Part shown: positions 33,251 through 41,289 of the stretch, one piece after another
How the letters are laid out: each line of letters opens with the position of its first letter
Numbering within the stretch: the stretch's first letter is position 1
From: Gemmatimonadaceae bacterium
GTDB taxonomy: Bacteria; Gemmatimonadota; Gemmatimonadetes; Gemmatimonadales; Gemmatimonadaceae
NCBI GenBank assembly: GCA_019637445.1
Contig: JAHBVS010000003.1
Location: 1 to 64,000 of the forward strand
Direction of reading: 5' to 3'
DNA length: 64,000 nt
Position numbers and translations under genes: made by a program
Notes under the pieces: generated by a model
Told to the model about the DNA's origin: nothing
Databases searched by the model: none
The model's input: the letters and a program-made list of their open reading frames with translations, nothing else

Positions 33251-34950
33251 AGCTCGCCTCGATTCATACGCTCCACCACGCGGGCCGCCGCCCGCGCCGT
33301 CAACGCCATATAGGTAATGCTGGGATTCTGACAGGCCGAGCTGGCCATGCAAGCGCCGTCGGTGACGTGCACATTCGGCACTTCCCACAGCGCGTTGTTG
33401 TCATCCAGCACCGATACCTCGGCACTGCGTCCCATCCGGGCGCCGCCCATCTCGTGGATGCACAGCCCAGGGGGAATCTCCGTGCGGTTCTGTCGGATGT
33501 TCGTCGCCCCGGCCGCTTCGAGCATCTCCGTCGCCGACGCGGCCATGTCGCGCATCATCGCCCGCTCGTTCTCGCTCCAGCGGCATTCAATGTGAAGCGC
33601 GGGGATGCCCCACTTGTCGGTCTTGGTCGGGTCCAAGGTCGCGGCGTTCTCGGCGCGTGGCAGCATCTCGCCCCAGCCGTTGATGCCGATCGACCAGGAG
33701 CCCAGCTCGCTGGAGATCCGGCGCTTGTACTCGGCACCGCCGCCATCGCCGCCCCAGCGGCCGCGCCCACCGCCACCCTGCATGCCGTAGCCACGCAGGA
33801 AGTCGGCGCTCTGCGGCGAGCGCTTCGTGTTCCGGAATCGCGCCACGTAGATGCCGTTCGGCCGGCTGCCCTGCGTGCGACGGTCCTCGAAGCCGGGCAT
33901 CGTCCCGCCCGCGCCCCAGAGGAAATGGTGGTCCATGATGTACTTGCCCAAGGTGCCGGAGGCGTTGCCCATGCCCTGCGGATGCGCGCTGCTCCTGGAG
34001 TTGAGCAGGATGCGCACCGACTCCAACGCCGAGGCGCAGAGGAAGATCACGCGCGCCTCGAAGACTTGTTCCTCGCGGGACTGCGCGTCGATCACCCGGA
34101 CGCCACTGGCGAGACCCGTGCGCGGATCGTGCACGACCTCGGCCACCACGCTGTGCGGACGCAGGGTGAGTCGGCCGGTGGCTTGAGCGGCCGGCAACGT
34201 CGAGCCCAGCGACGAGAAGTACGAATGCGTGACGCAGCCGCGCTCGCAGGGCCCGCAGTAGTGGCAGGCCGCACGCCCATTGTGGTTGCGCGTGAGGATC
34301 GCTGCGCGGCCGATGGTCATCACCCGCTGGCCATTGAACGCGGCGAGGATCTTCTCTCGCGCGTGGCGCTCGACGCAGGTCATCTCCATCGGCGGCAGGA
34401 AGTCGCCGTCGGGGAGCTGGTCGAGACCTTCCGTCGCGCCCGACACGCCGATGAAACGCTCCACGTGCGTGTACCAGGGCGCGATGTCAGCGTAGCGGAT
34501 GGGCCAATCGGTGCCGTGCCCGTCGCGGGCGTTAGCCTCGAAGTCGAGGTCGCTCCAGCGGTAGACCTGCCGTCCCCAGGTGATCGAGCGACCCCCCACG
34601 TGTCGCCCGCGGATCCACTTGAACGGTGCGTCGTCCGGCGTCGTGTACGGGTTCTCGATGTCGTTGACGAAGAACTTGTGGCCGAACTCATCGCAGGCGT
34701 AGCACTCGCGCTGCACGGGCTGGTCGCGCTCGAAAGCCTTGCGGTCACCGTAGCCGCGGTAGCGCACTTCCCAGGGTCGGACGTGCTCGGTGTAGTCCGT
34801 GCGTGGGTCCACCGGGCCGCCAGCCTCAAGCACCAAGGTGTCGAGCCCGCGCTCCGTGAGTTCCTTGGCCGCCCAGCCACCGGAGATGCCGGAGCCGACC
34901 ACGATGGCGTCGAAGGCGCGGCGCTGGCCGCGGGGCAGTTCGCGCGGCAT
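33247..34950 (-). CDS. GMC-family FAD-dependent oxidoreductase, second copy
   Basis: A 567-residue flavoprotein with 'FDAIVVGSGISGGWAAKELTERG' (FAD fold, about residue 13) and 'DTLVLEAGG', a cysteine-rich stretch ('ACHYCGPCERGC', about residue 235) and the GMC C terminus ('GLCIHEMGGARMG', 'NVHVTDGACMASSACQNPSITYMAL'). No signal peptide; export is expected with the Tat-bearing subunit 3 encoded just upstream. The operon order is subunit 3, GMC, isomerase, with ATGA overlaps at both junctions. A sugar oxidation followed by isomerisation is a reasonable inference. Confidence 0.88.
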   Translation of the reverse strand: MPRELPRGQRRAFDAIVVGSGISGGWAAKELTERGLDTLVLEAGGPVDPRTDYTEHVRPWEVRYRGYGDRKAFERDQPVQRECYACDEFGHKFFVNDIENPYTTPDDAPFKWIRGRHVGGRSITWGRQVYRWSDLDFEANARDGHGTDWPIRYADIAPWYTHVERFIGVSGATEGLDQLPDGDFLPPMEMTCVERHAREKILAAFNGQRVMTIGRAAILTRNHNGRAACHYCGPCERGCVTHSYFSSLGSTLPAAQATGRLTLRPHSVVAEVVHDPRTGLASGVRVIDAQSREEQVFEARVIFLCASALESVRILLNSRSSAHPQGMGNASGTLGKYIMDHHFLWGAGGTMPGFEDRRTQGSRPNGIYVARFRNTKRSPQSADFLRGYGMQGGGGRGRWGGDGGGAEYKRRISSELGSWSIGINGWGEMLPRAENAATLDPTKTDKWGIPALHIECRWSENERAMMRDMAASATEMLEAAGATNIRQNRTEIPPGLCIHEMGGARMGRSAEVSVLDDNNALWEVPNVHVTDGACMASSACQNPSITYMALTARAAARVVERMNRGEL

Positions 34951-35522
34951 CAGCGGTCGCCCTCGGACTGTGCCACCGGCGCACATCCATAGTAGGCCTG
35001 GTGAAACAGTTGCGAGCGGAACACTTCGCGCTGCACCCGCTCGCTAGTCACCCAACCGTGCACGGTCCAGGACTTGAGGCGTCGGAAGGCGCGCTGACCA
35101 AGGCTTGCCGTGCCCACGCGCGACTCAGCCCAGGCGATCTCGGACTGCTGCTGTGCGAGCGTGAGCGCCGGCCAGGCCGCGCCGTGCGTGCTGTTGGCGC
35201 GCCGGTCGAGCTCGACGATCCCTACGTGCAGGTCGCTGCGCTCCTCGTCCGTGAGCCACTCCGCGGCAAGGATCTCGATGAACGCGGGCACCTGGACATC
35301 GAGCGCGCCCGGCGTCTCCGTGCGCGGCAAAATGGCGTCGGCAATCGCCGCGATGGTGGCGCGCTCGTCGGCGCTCAAGACGCCTTGGCCGGACGGGCCG
35401 ACCTCGGCTCCGCGGGCGAGCGCGGCGCGCGTCCACTCGGCCGAGGGCAGCTCGGCGCGCGCGGCGCGGGGCAGGGCAGCAACGCCGGCAATGGCGAGGA
35501 GGCTGCGACGAGACAGCGACAT
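34950..35522 (-). CDS. Gluconate 2-dehydrogenase subunit 3-family protein, second copy
   Basis: A 190-residue protein with a Tat-type signal ('SLSRRSLLAIAGVAALP') and the subunit 3 domain ('LSADERATIAAIADAILPRTETPGALDVQVPAFIEILAAEWL...', ending 'FHQAYYGCAP'). First gene of the operon with the GMC and isomerase genes, overlapping the next ATG by one base. The long upstream frame extension is not needed, as ATG 35522 fits the signal exactly. Confidence 0.86.
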   Translation of the reverse strand: MSLSRRSLLAIAGVAALPRAARAELPSAEWTRAALARGAEVGPSGQGVLSADERATIAAIADAILPRTETPGALDVQVPAFIEILAAEWLTDEERSDLHVGIVELDRRANSTHGAAWPALTLAQQQSEIAWAESRVGTASLGQRAFRRLKSWTVHGWVTSERVQREVFRSQLFHQAYYGCAPVAQSEGDR

Positions 35523-35761
35523 CGGATGCGTGGATTCGGGGGAGGGGACACCAACAGCGCGCGGGCAAACGTGCCACGTGAGGCAGACCCCCGCCAGAGC
35601 GACACGCTGGGCAATCGGTAGTGGCCTCGCGTCCTCGGCCGCCCTCTCACGTGATCGCACGAGATCGCCTCTTGGCGATCCCCATTGCCCCCCGATGTCG
35701 GGATTCCCGCCCACCCCGCGCATCCCTTGGTGTTCACCCCCTCACACCACTGGAGCAGACA

Positions 35762-36457
35762 ATGACTTCGACTCGACGTGACTTCCTGGACAAGCTGATG
35801 GTAGGCGGGCTGAGCGCGAGCGGTCTCGCGCTTGGGCTCGGTGCACTCCCCGACGTGCTGGCGGCCGCGGACCTCGCCGGCGCGCCCTCGGCGCGTTCGC
35901 GCGACTGGGACGTGAGCTGGCCGCAGCAGCTCACCGGCCGCGTGCGCAGCGTGTTCGACGTGCCGGAAGTCGAGCGCGGCTACGGCGTCTGGCGCGCCAC
36001 CATCTGGGCCAAGCAGTACGAGGGCGTGATGGGGGTGCCCTTCGCGCAGCTCTCCACCGCGCTGGTCCTGCGGCACAACGGCATCGTGCTGGCGATGAAG
36101 CAGGAGTTCTGGGACCGCTACGGCGTCGCGAACCCGACGATCGAGCATCCGCTCACCGGCAAGGTGATCACGAAGAACCCCGCGCTGCTCGGCGAGGGCG
36201 ATGGCGTGCCGGAGCCCTATGCCTCGTTCGCGCTGCCGCACTTCATCGCCCGTGGCGGCGTGGTGCTGGCCTGCGATGCGGCCCTGCGCATGCTGATGGT
36301 GCCGCTGGTCGTGGTCAAGGACGGCGTGAGCGCCGAGGAGGCCCGCGAGCGGGCGATTGCCGGGCTGATTCCGGGTGTGCGCCTGCAGCCGTCGGGGATC
36401 TTCGCCGCACTGCTGGCGCAGCAGCAGGCCAAGGCACTGTACATCCGGGCCAGCTGA
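35762..36457 (+). CDS. Tat-exported protein of unknown function
   Basis: A 231-residue protein with a Tat signal ('MTSTRRDFLDKLMVGGLSASG') and a mature domain of no family I can name with confidence; it has DsrE-like features ('GVPFAQLSTALVLRHNGIVLAM', 'GVVLACDAALRML'). A GGAG ribosome binding site precedes the ATG. It is divergent from the second GMC operon and shares its promoter region, so a linked role in the periplasm is possible. Confidence 0.7.
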   Translation: MTSTRRDFLDKLMVGGLSASGLALGLGALPDVLAAADLAGAPSARSRDWDVSWPQQLTGRVRSVFDVPEVERGYGVWRATIWAKQYEGVMGVPFAQLSTALVLRHNGIVLAMKQEFWDRYGVANPTIEHPLTGKVITKNPALLGEGDGVPEPYASFALPHFIARGGVVLACDAALRMLMVPLVVVKDGVSAEEARERAIAGLIPGVRLQPSGIFAALLAQQQAKALYIRAS

Positions 36458-36637
36458 GGCGCGGGGAGGGTCCAGCGCCGCGCGCATGCGGCGTCTGGCC
36501 CCAGGGAAGTGAGTCGCCTGATTGAATCGACGGGCGGAACTGGGGAGATTTCCCCCGTTCCGTCCGTTGCTCGTTTCCGCGCCCGCCTCGTCGCGCCGAT
36601 TCATTCACGCTTGCCGCCTCGCCCTGCTCTGCATTCG

Positions 36638-38566
36638 ATGACCGCCCCCGACGCTGACCGCCGCACCCCGCCGACGCAGGAGTCCCTCCTGGCCCGGCGA
36701 GCGCTGTTGCTGCTGGCGCTCTACGTCACCGTGCGCGCGGTCTTCCTCGTCGACAACCGCTCGGCGTTCGCCGATAGCTCGTGGACGGGCATCGCCGGGG
36801 CCTTTCTGCACGGCCTGCGCTTCGATCTCTCGGCGATCGCCTACTCGAACCTGCCGTTCGTGTTGCTGAGCCTCGCACCGGCGGCGTTGCTGGCGCGGCG
36901 CTGGTATCAGCGGGCGCTGTTCGCGGTCTTCGTACTCGTGAACGCCACGCTCACCGTCATCATGATGGGCGACGTGGGCTACTTCCCGTTCACGGGCACG
37001 CGGGTAACGCTGGATGTCTTCGCGCTCAGCAACGAGGCGCAGGCGCAGGCGGGGCAGCTCTTCGTGAACTTCGCGGGCCTCACCGCGATCGGCCTTGCAC
37101 TGATCGCCGGCTTGGTCTTCCTGTATCCGCGTGCCCGCGACGGTGTGGCGCCGCGCCGCAGCTGGCTTCAGGCCGCGGGCCGCACGCTGGGCGTGGTGCT
37201 GCTCACGTTCCTTGCCGCGCGCGGCGGCTGGCAGAAGAAGCCCCTCAAGCCGATCCACGCCTTTGCCGCCGGCGAGCACGCGCTGGGCATCCTCACGCTG
37301 AACAGCGCGTTCACGATGCTGCACTCGGAGTCGCGTGGACGGCTCACGCCGCTCGACTTCTTCGCAAGTGACGCCGAGGTCGAGGCCCGGCTGCCGGCGC
37401 CGTACGGCGGCGCGGCACGGGTGCCGCCGGCCCCGCGCCCGCAGAATGTCGTGCTGTTGGTACTCGAGAGCTTCGGCACCGAGTACTGGGGTGCGGACGA
37501 TCGCGAGGCGCCCGAGCTCACGCCCTTCCTCGACTCGCTGGCGCAGCACGGCGTCTTCTATCGCGACGCCTTCGCCAACGGCCGTCGTTCGATGGACGCC
37601 TTGCCCAGCCTGCTGCTCGGCGTGCCGCTCTACTACGGCCGTTCAATTGCGGTATCGGCCTACCAAGGCAATGAGTGGCGTGGGCTGGGGCACTTCCTCG
37701 CCGAGCAGGGCTACCACTCGAGTTTCTTCCACGGCGCGCCCAAGGGCACGATGTTCTTCGACGCCATCGCGGCGATGTCGGGCATCGAGGAGTTCATCCC
37801 GCTGGAGGCGTATCCCGACTCGCTGCAGCGTGCGGCCTTCGACGGACACTGGGGACTCTTCGACGAACCCGCGCTGCAGTACGCGGCCCGCACGCTGAGC
37901 ACGCACCGCGAGCCCTGGTTCACCACGCTGTTCACCATCAGCACGCACCATCCGTATCGCGTGCCGGAGCGCTATCGCGACTCGCTGCCTACGGGCACGC
38001 GCGAGATCCACCAGAGCGTGGCCTACGTGGACCTCGCGGTGCGCCGCTTCTTCGAGGCCGCGCGGCAGCAGCCGTGGTTCGCGCACACGCTGTTCGTCAT
38101 CACCGGCGACCACACGGCGCCGTTGCGCGCGCCCCGCTACGACACGCCGATCGGCCGCTACCTGGTACCCGTGCTGCTGTATCATCCCACGCAGTCGCTC
38201 GCGGGCTTGGACTCCACGCGCATCATCCAGCACGCGGACCTGTTCAAGACCATCCTCGACTACGCTGGCGCGCGGCCCGAGCGTGTGCCGCGCTTCGGGC
38301 AGTCGTTGTTCGCTGACGCCGAAGGTGAGGCTGTGCTGTCCAGCGACGAGACCTTCTGGCTGGTGCGGCGCGAGGGCGTGCTGGAGCGGCTGCCCGACGG
38401 GCAGGAGCGCAGCGTGGCGTACTCGCGGGAGACCACGGGCGGAACGCCCGCGTCGCTGCCCAGCGAACGCGTGACGGCGATGTCCGCCAAGCTCAAGGCA
38501 CAGTTGCAGCACTTCGTGAACTCGATGGTGGGCAACTCGTTCTACCGCTCCGAAGGCACACCGTGA
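36638..38566 (+). CDS. LTA synthase/phosphoglycerol transferase-like membrane sulfatase
   Basis: A 642-residue protein with about five N-terminal transmembrane helices (residues about 25-220) and a large sulfatase-fold domain. The metal-site nucleophile is the threonine/serine region after 'NVVLLVLESFGTEYWG' (metal glutamate), with 'GRRSMDALPSLL', 'TISTHHPYRVPE' and 'ITGDHTAP' as further metal-site motifs. This matches the LTA synthase family, which in Gram-negatives transfers phosphoglycerol or phosphoethanolamine to glycans or lipids. The stop overlaps the GTG of the next gene, so they form an operon. Confidence 0.87.
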   Translation: MTAPDADRRTPPTQESLLARRALLLLALYVTVRAVFLVDNRSAFADSSWTGIAGAFLHGLRFDLSAIAYSNLPFVLLSLAPAALLARRWYQRALFAVFVLVNATLTVIMMGDVGYFPFTGTRVTLDVFALSNEAQAQAGQLFVNFAGLTAIGLALIAGLVFLYPRARDGVAPRRSWLQAAGRTLGVVLLTFLAARGGWQKKPLKPIHAFAAGEHALGILTLNSAFTMLHSESRGRLTPLDFFASDAEVEARLPAPYGGAARVPPAPRPQNVVLLVLESFGTEYWGADDREAPELTPFLDSLAQHGVFYRDAFANGRRSMDALPSLLLGVPLYYGRSIAVSAYQGNEWRGLGHFLAEQGYHSSFFHGAPKGTMFFDAIAAMSGIEEFIPLEAYPDSLQRAAFDGHWGLFDEPALQYAARTLSTHREPWFTTLFTISTHHPYRVPERYRDSLPTGTREIHQSVAYVDLAVRRFFEAARQQPWFAHTLFVITGDHTAPLRAPRYDTPIGRYLVPVLLYHPTQSLAGLDSTRIIQHADLFKTILDYAGARPERVPRFGQSLFADAEGEAVLSSDETFWLVRREGVLERLPDGQERSVAYSRETTGGTPASLPSERVTAMSAKLKAQLQHFVNSMVGNSFYRSEGTP

Positions 38567-39891
38567 GCACCGAGCGACGCTTTGCGCTGCTCGCGTGCTT
38601 CGCCTTTGCGCTGCGGGCCGCGCTGATCCTCTGGCTGCGCACCTGGATGGGTGATGCCGGCGCCTACGAGCACGAGGAGATCGCACAGGCCCTGCTGCGC
38701 GGCGAGGGCTTTGTCTTTCGGTTCTTCTCGGATGTGCCCGAGCCCACCGGGCACCAAGCGCCCGCGATCCCGATGCTGCTGGCCCTCGGCTACTGGATCT
38801 TCGGCTCTGGCTCCGCGATGGGACGCCTGTTCGTCGAGTTGGTCTTCGCAGTGCTGGCGGCTGGCGGCGCCATCGCGCTCGGGCGACTGGCGCTGCGTTG
38901 GTGGAGCGAACGTGCCGCCATCGCCGCGATGCTCATCTTCGCCTGTTACCCCGCCTTCATTTACCTGCCCACGCGCATCCAGTCCGTGAACTGGACCGTG
39001 CCCTTCCTGTTGTTCGCGCTCGCCGGCTTCGTGGCGATGTCTGAAGGGCGGGGCAGCACACGCACCGCGGTCTGGACCGGCGTCGCCGGCGGGCTCGGCG
39101 CGCTTGGCGAGCCAATCCTTGCCGCGCCCTTCGGACTCTGCTGGCTCTGGCTGCTGTGGCAGGAACGCGGCGCGCCGCGGCGACCACTGTTGGTGGCGGC
39201 GACTGCCGCGCTCGTGCTCGCGCCCTGGCTGCTGCGCAACGCGGTGGTACTGGGCGCGCCAGGCTTCGTGAAGTCCTCATTCGGCTACGTGGCGTGGCAG
39301 GGCAACCACGTCGGGGCCTCGGGCACGGACAAGCGTCCGGTGTCGTCGGAGGTGGCGGACGCTCTCGCGTGGAAGATTGGCGGCGGCCCGGCAACGGAGG
39401 CACTGCTCGACGCCGCGCGCGCCGAGGCGGTGAGCGTGGACAGTGCGCTCCGCGCCGCCGACAGCGCGGCGATTCGTGCGTTGCCGACTGAACGCGAACG
39501 GATGCACTGGTTCCGCGCTCGGCTGCTCGAGGACCTGCGCCGTGAGCCGACCGCGTACCTGAGGGTCGCGGTGAAGCGGCTTGGGATGCTGCTGTGGTTC
39601 GATCCCACCAACCCGCGCGCCTTCGTGGCCGCGTATCGCCTGCCGTACCTCGTGCTGGCCGCGGCGGCGCTCGTTGGCCTCGCCCTCATCGGTCGGGCCG
39701 GCCGTCGCGACCGGCGATGGCCGCCCGGCTACGCCTACTGGCTGCTCTCGTTGCTCGGCCTCTCGCTGGTCTTCGTGGGGATCATCGCCAGCGCGCGCTT
39801 CCGCCTGCCGATTGAACTCCTGCTCGTGCTGCCGGCGGCGTACGTGGCGCATCGCCAAGTTGTCCCCACTCCGTCCGACCGCCACCTTTAG
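38563..39891 (+). CDS. GT39/PMT-like membrane glycosyltransferase
   Basis: A 442-residue polytopic protein with about ten predicted transmembrane helices. An Asp near the start ('WMGDAGAYEHEEIAQALLRGEGFVF') fits the first-loop acid of the GT-C ArnT/PMT superfamily, as does 'HQAPAIPMLLALGYWIFG'. Such enzymes move a sugar from a lipid-linked donor onto a periplasmic acceptor. The GTG start overlaps the preceding TGA. Cell-envelope modification together with the upstream sulfatase is inferred. Confidence 0.8.
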   Translation: MSTERRFALLACFAFALRAALILWLRTWMGDAGAYEHEEIAQALLRGEGFVFRFFSDVPEPTGHQAPAIPMLLALGYWIFGSGSAMGRLFVELVFAVLAAGGAIALGRLALRWWSERAAIAAMLIFACYPAFIYLPTRIQSVNWTVPFLLFALAGFVAMSEGRGSTRTAVWTGVAGGLGALGEPILAAPFGLCWLWLLWQERGAPRRPLLVAATAALVLAPWLLRNAVVLGAPGFVKSSFGYVAWQGNHVGASGTDKRPVSSEVADALAWKIGGGPATEALLDAARAEAVSVDSALRAADSAAIRALPTERERMHWFRARLLEDLRREPTAYLRVAVKRLGMLLWFDPTNPRAFVAAYRLPYLVLAAAALVGLALIGRAGRRDRRWPPGYAYWLLSLLGLSLVFVGIIASARFRLPIELLLVLPAAYVAHRQVVPTPSDRHL

Positions 39892-39894
39892 AGC

Positions 39895-41034
39895 GTGCAG
39901 AACCCCAAGGGCATCCTCGCCGAGGAGCGGGCCAGTCTCGTCACCGTGTCGGTGGTCGTCATCGCCGCGGTGGCCATTGCGTTCGCGCTGGCGTACACGC
40001 GGCCGCTGCTGGTGCCCTTCGTGCTGGCGGTCTTCATCTACTATCTCGTCTCGCCCATCGCGGACCTGCTGGAATCCAAGGTGCGCTTCCCGCGCTGGGC
40101 GTCCACCGTGGTCACGATGGCGGTGGTGGGCGTGGGCGTGTTCCTCGTCGGCCTGCTCTTCGTCACCTCGGGTCGCGGCCTGACGGAATCGGCCGACATC
40201 TATCGCGAGAAGCTGATCGATGTCGCGCGGCAGGTGACGGCGTGGCTCGACTCCCGCGGCGTGCAACTCAGCCAGGACACGCTCGTCGACACGATGCGCA
40301 ACCTGCCGGTGTCACGCCTCGTGCAGGCCTCGGCCGAGTCGGCGTTCACGCTGGTGAGCAACGGCACGCTGGTGCTGATCTTCGTCATCTTCCTGCTGCT
40401 GGGCCGTCGGCGCGAGATGATCAAGAGCCCCGTCTTCCGACAGATCGACCGCGACATCCGCCGCTACCTCGTCATCAAGTTCCTCATCTCGACGATGACG
40501 GGCTTCCTGATCTGGGTGATCCTCACGGCCTTCGGGCTGGAACTGGCGCTGGTGTTCGCCGTGCTGACCTTCGTGCTCAACTTCATCCCGAGCATCGGGT
40601 CGATCGTCGCCACGCTGCTGCCGATCCCGATTGCGCTGGTGCAGTACGAGACGCTGGGGCCGGTCATCGCCATCTTCGTGTTGAGCAGTGTGGTGCAGAT
40701 GGTGATCGGCAACGGATTGGATCCGATGCTGATGGGCCAAAACCTTGACCTGAGCCCGGTGACGATCGTGGCGGCCCTCGTCTTCTGGGGCCTGCTCTGG
40801 GGCGTGGTCGGGATGCTGCTCGCGGCGCCGCTGACGGCGATCCTCCGCATCGTGTTGGGGCAGTTCGAGACGACGCGGCCGGTCGGTGAACTGCTTGCGG
40901 GACGATTACCGCAAGGCGGATTCACCGCCGAGATGCCCGTGGTGCGTCCTGACGAGGCGGGCGCGGGAGGCGACGAGGACGGCGGAGCCGCGGAGAGTGC
41001 GCGCGACGGCGCGCCCTCGCGACCGGCGGCTTGA
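39895..41034 (+). CDS. AI-2E family transporter
   Basis: A 379-residue protein with the PF01594 layout: two N-terminal helices ('VSVVVIAAVAIAFALAYTRPLLVPFVLAVFIYYLVSPIADLLE'), a soluble loop, then helices with the family motif 'LNFIPSIGSIVATLLPIPIAL' and 'DPMLMGQNLDLSPVTIVAALVFWGLLWGVVGMLLAAPLTAILRI'. Family members export AI-2 or act as Na+(Li+)/H+ antiporters; which applies here is unknown. GTG start three bases after the previous stop, so it probably belongs to that operon. Confidence 0.9.
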   Translation: MQNPKGILAEERASLVTVSVVVIAAVAIAFALAYTRPLLVPFVLAVFIYYLVSPIADLLESKVRFPRWASTVVTMAVVGVGVFLVGLLFVTSGRGLTESADIYREKLIDVARQVTAWLDSRGVQLSQDTLVDTMRNLPVSRLVQASAESAFTLVSNGTLVLIFVIFLLLGRRREMIKSPVFRQIDRDIRRYLVIKFLISTMTGFLIWVILTAFGLELALVFAVLTFVLNFIPSIGSIVATLLPIPIALVQYETLGPVIAIFVLSSVVQMVIGNGLDPMLMGQNLDLSPVTIVAALVFWGLLWGVVGMLLAAPLTAILRIVLGQFETTRPVGELLAGRLPQGGFTAEMPVVRPDEAGAGGDEDGGAAESARDGAPSRPAA

Positions 41035-41073
41035 CTGGCGCTCCGGCGTCAGTTCCACTAGTTCTGTAGGACA

Positions 41074-41156
41074 GCCGCCAGGGGTACTTCGCGAGTGCGA
41101 AGTTGAGACAGTCCCTTGGAACCTGACCCGGTTCACACCGGCGTAGGGAGCGCGGC
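41074..41156 (+). promoter_or_regulatory. TPP (thiamine pyrophosphate) riboswitch
   Basis: The THI element is present in order: P1 strand GCCGC (41074-41078), CAGGGGTAC, TTGAGA (for CTGAGA) at 41103-41108, CCCTTGGAACCTGA, a short hairpin CCGGTTCACACCGG and CGTAGGGAG, closed by GCGGC (41152-41156). The element should fold on binding TPP and switch off the downstream TonB receptor gene. Confidence 0.93.
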
Positions 41157-41181
41157 GAGTGTCGTGAGTGCCGCTGCATGG

Positions 41182-41224
41182 GGCCACGCCACCCGCCTGC
41201 CGGGTGACGTGGCCTTTGTCGTTT
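41182..41224 (+). terminator. Strong hairpin and T-rich tail after the TPP riboswitch
   Basis: GGCCACG (41182-41188) pairs with CGTGGCC (41208-41214), continued by CACCCG/CGGGTG, and is followed by TTTGTCGTTT. It lies between the riboswitch and the receptor gene, so it fits a terminator controlled by TPP. Confidence 0.8.
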
Positions 41225-41289
41225 CTGGCCACGCCACTCGGCAGGACTCGCAGCGACGGCGCCCTCACGTCTCACCGAGGACACCGCGA

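Noticed and set aside
33367-34992. 541-codon open frame on the plus strand opposite the second GMC gene
   Set aside because: Antisense shadow; the minus strand carries clear FAD-binding and GMC motifs and overlaps neatly with its operon neighbours.
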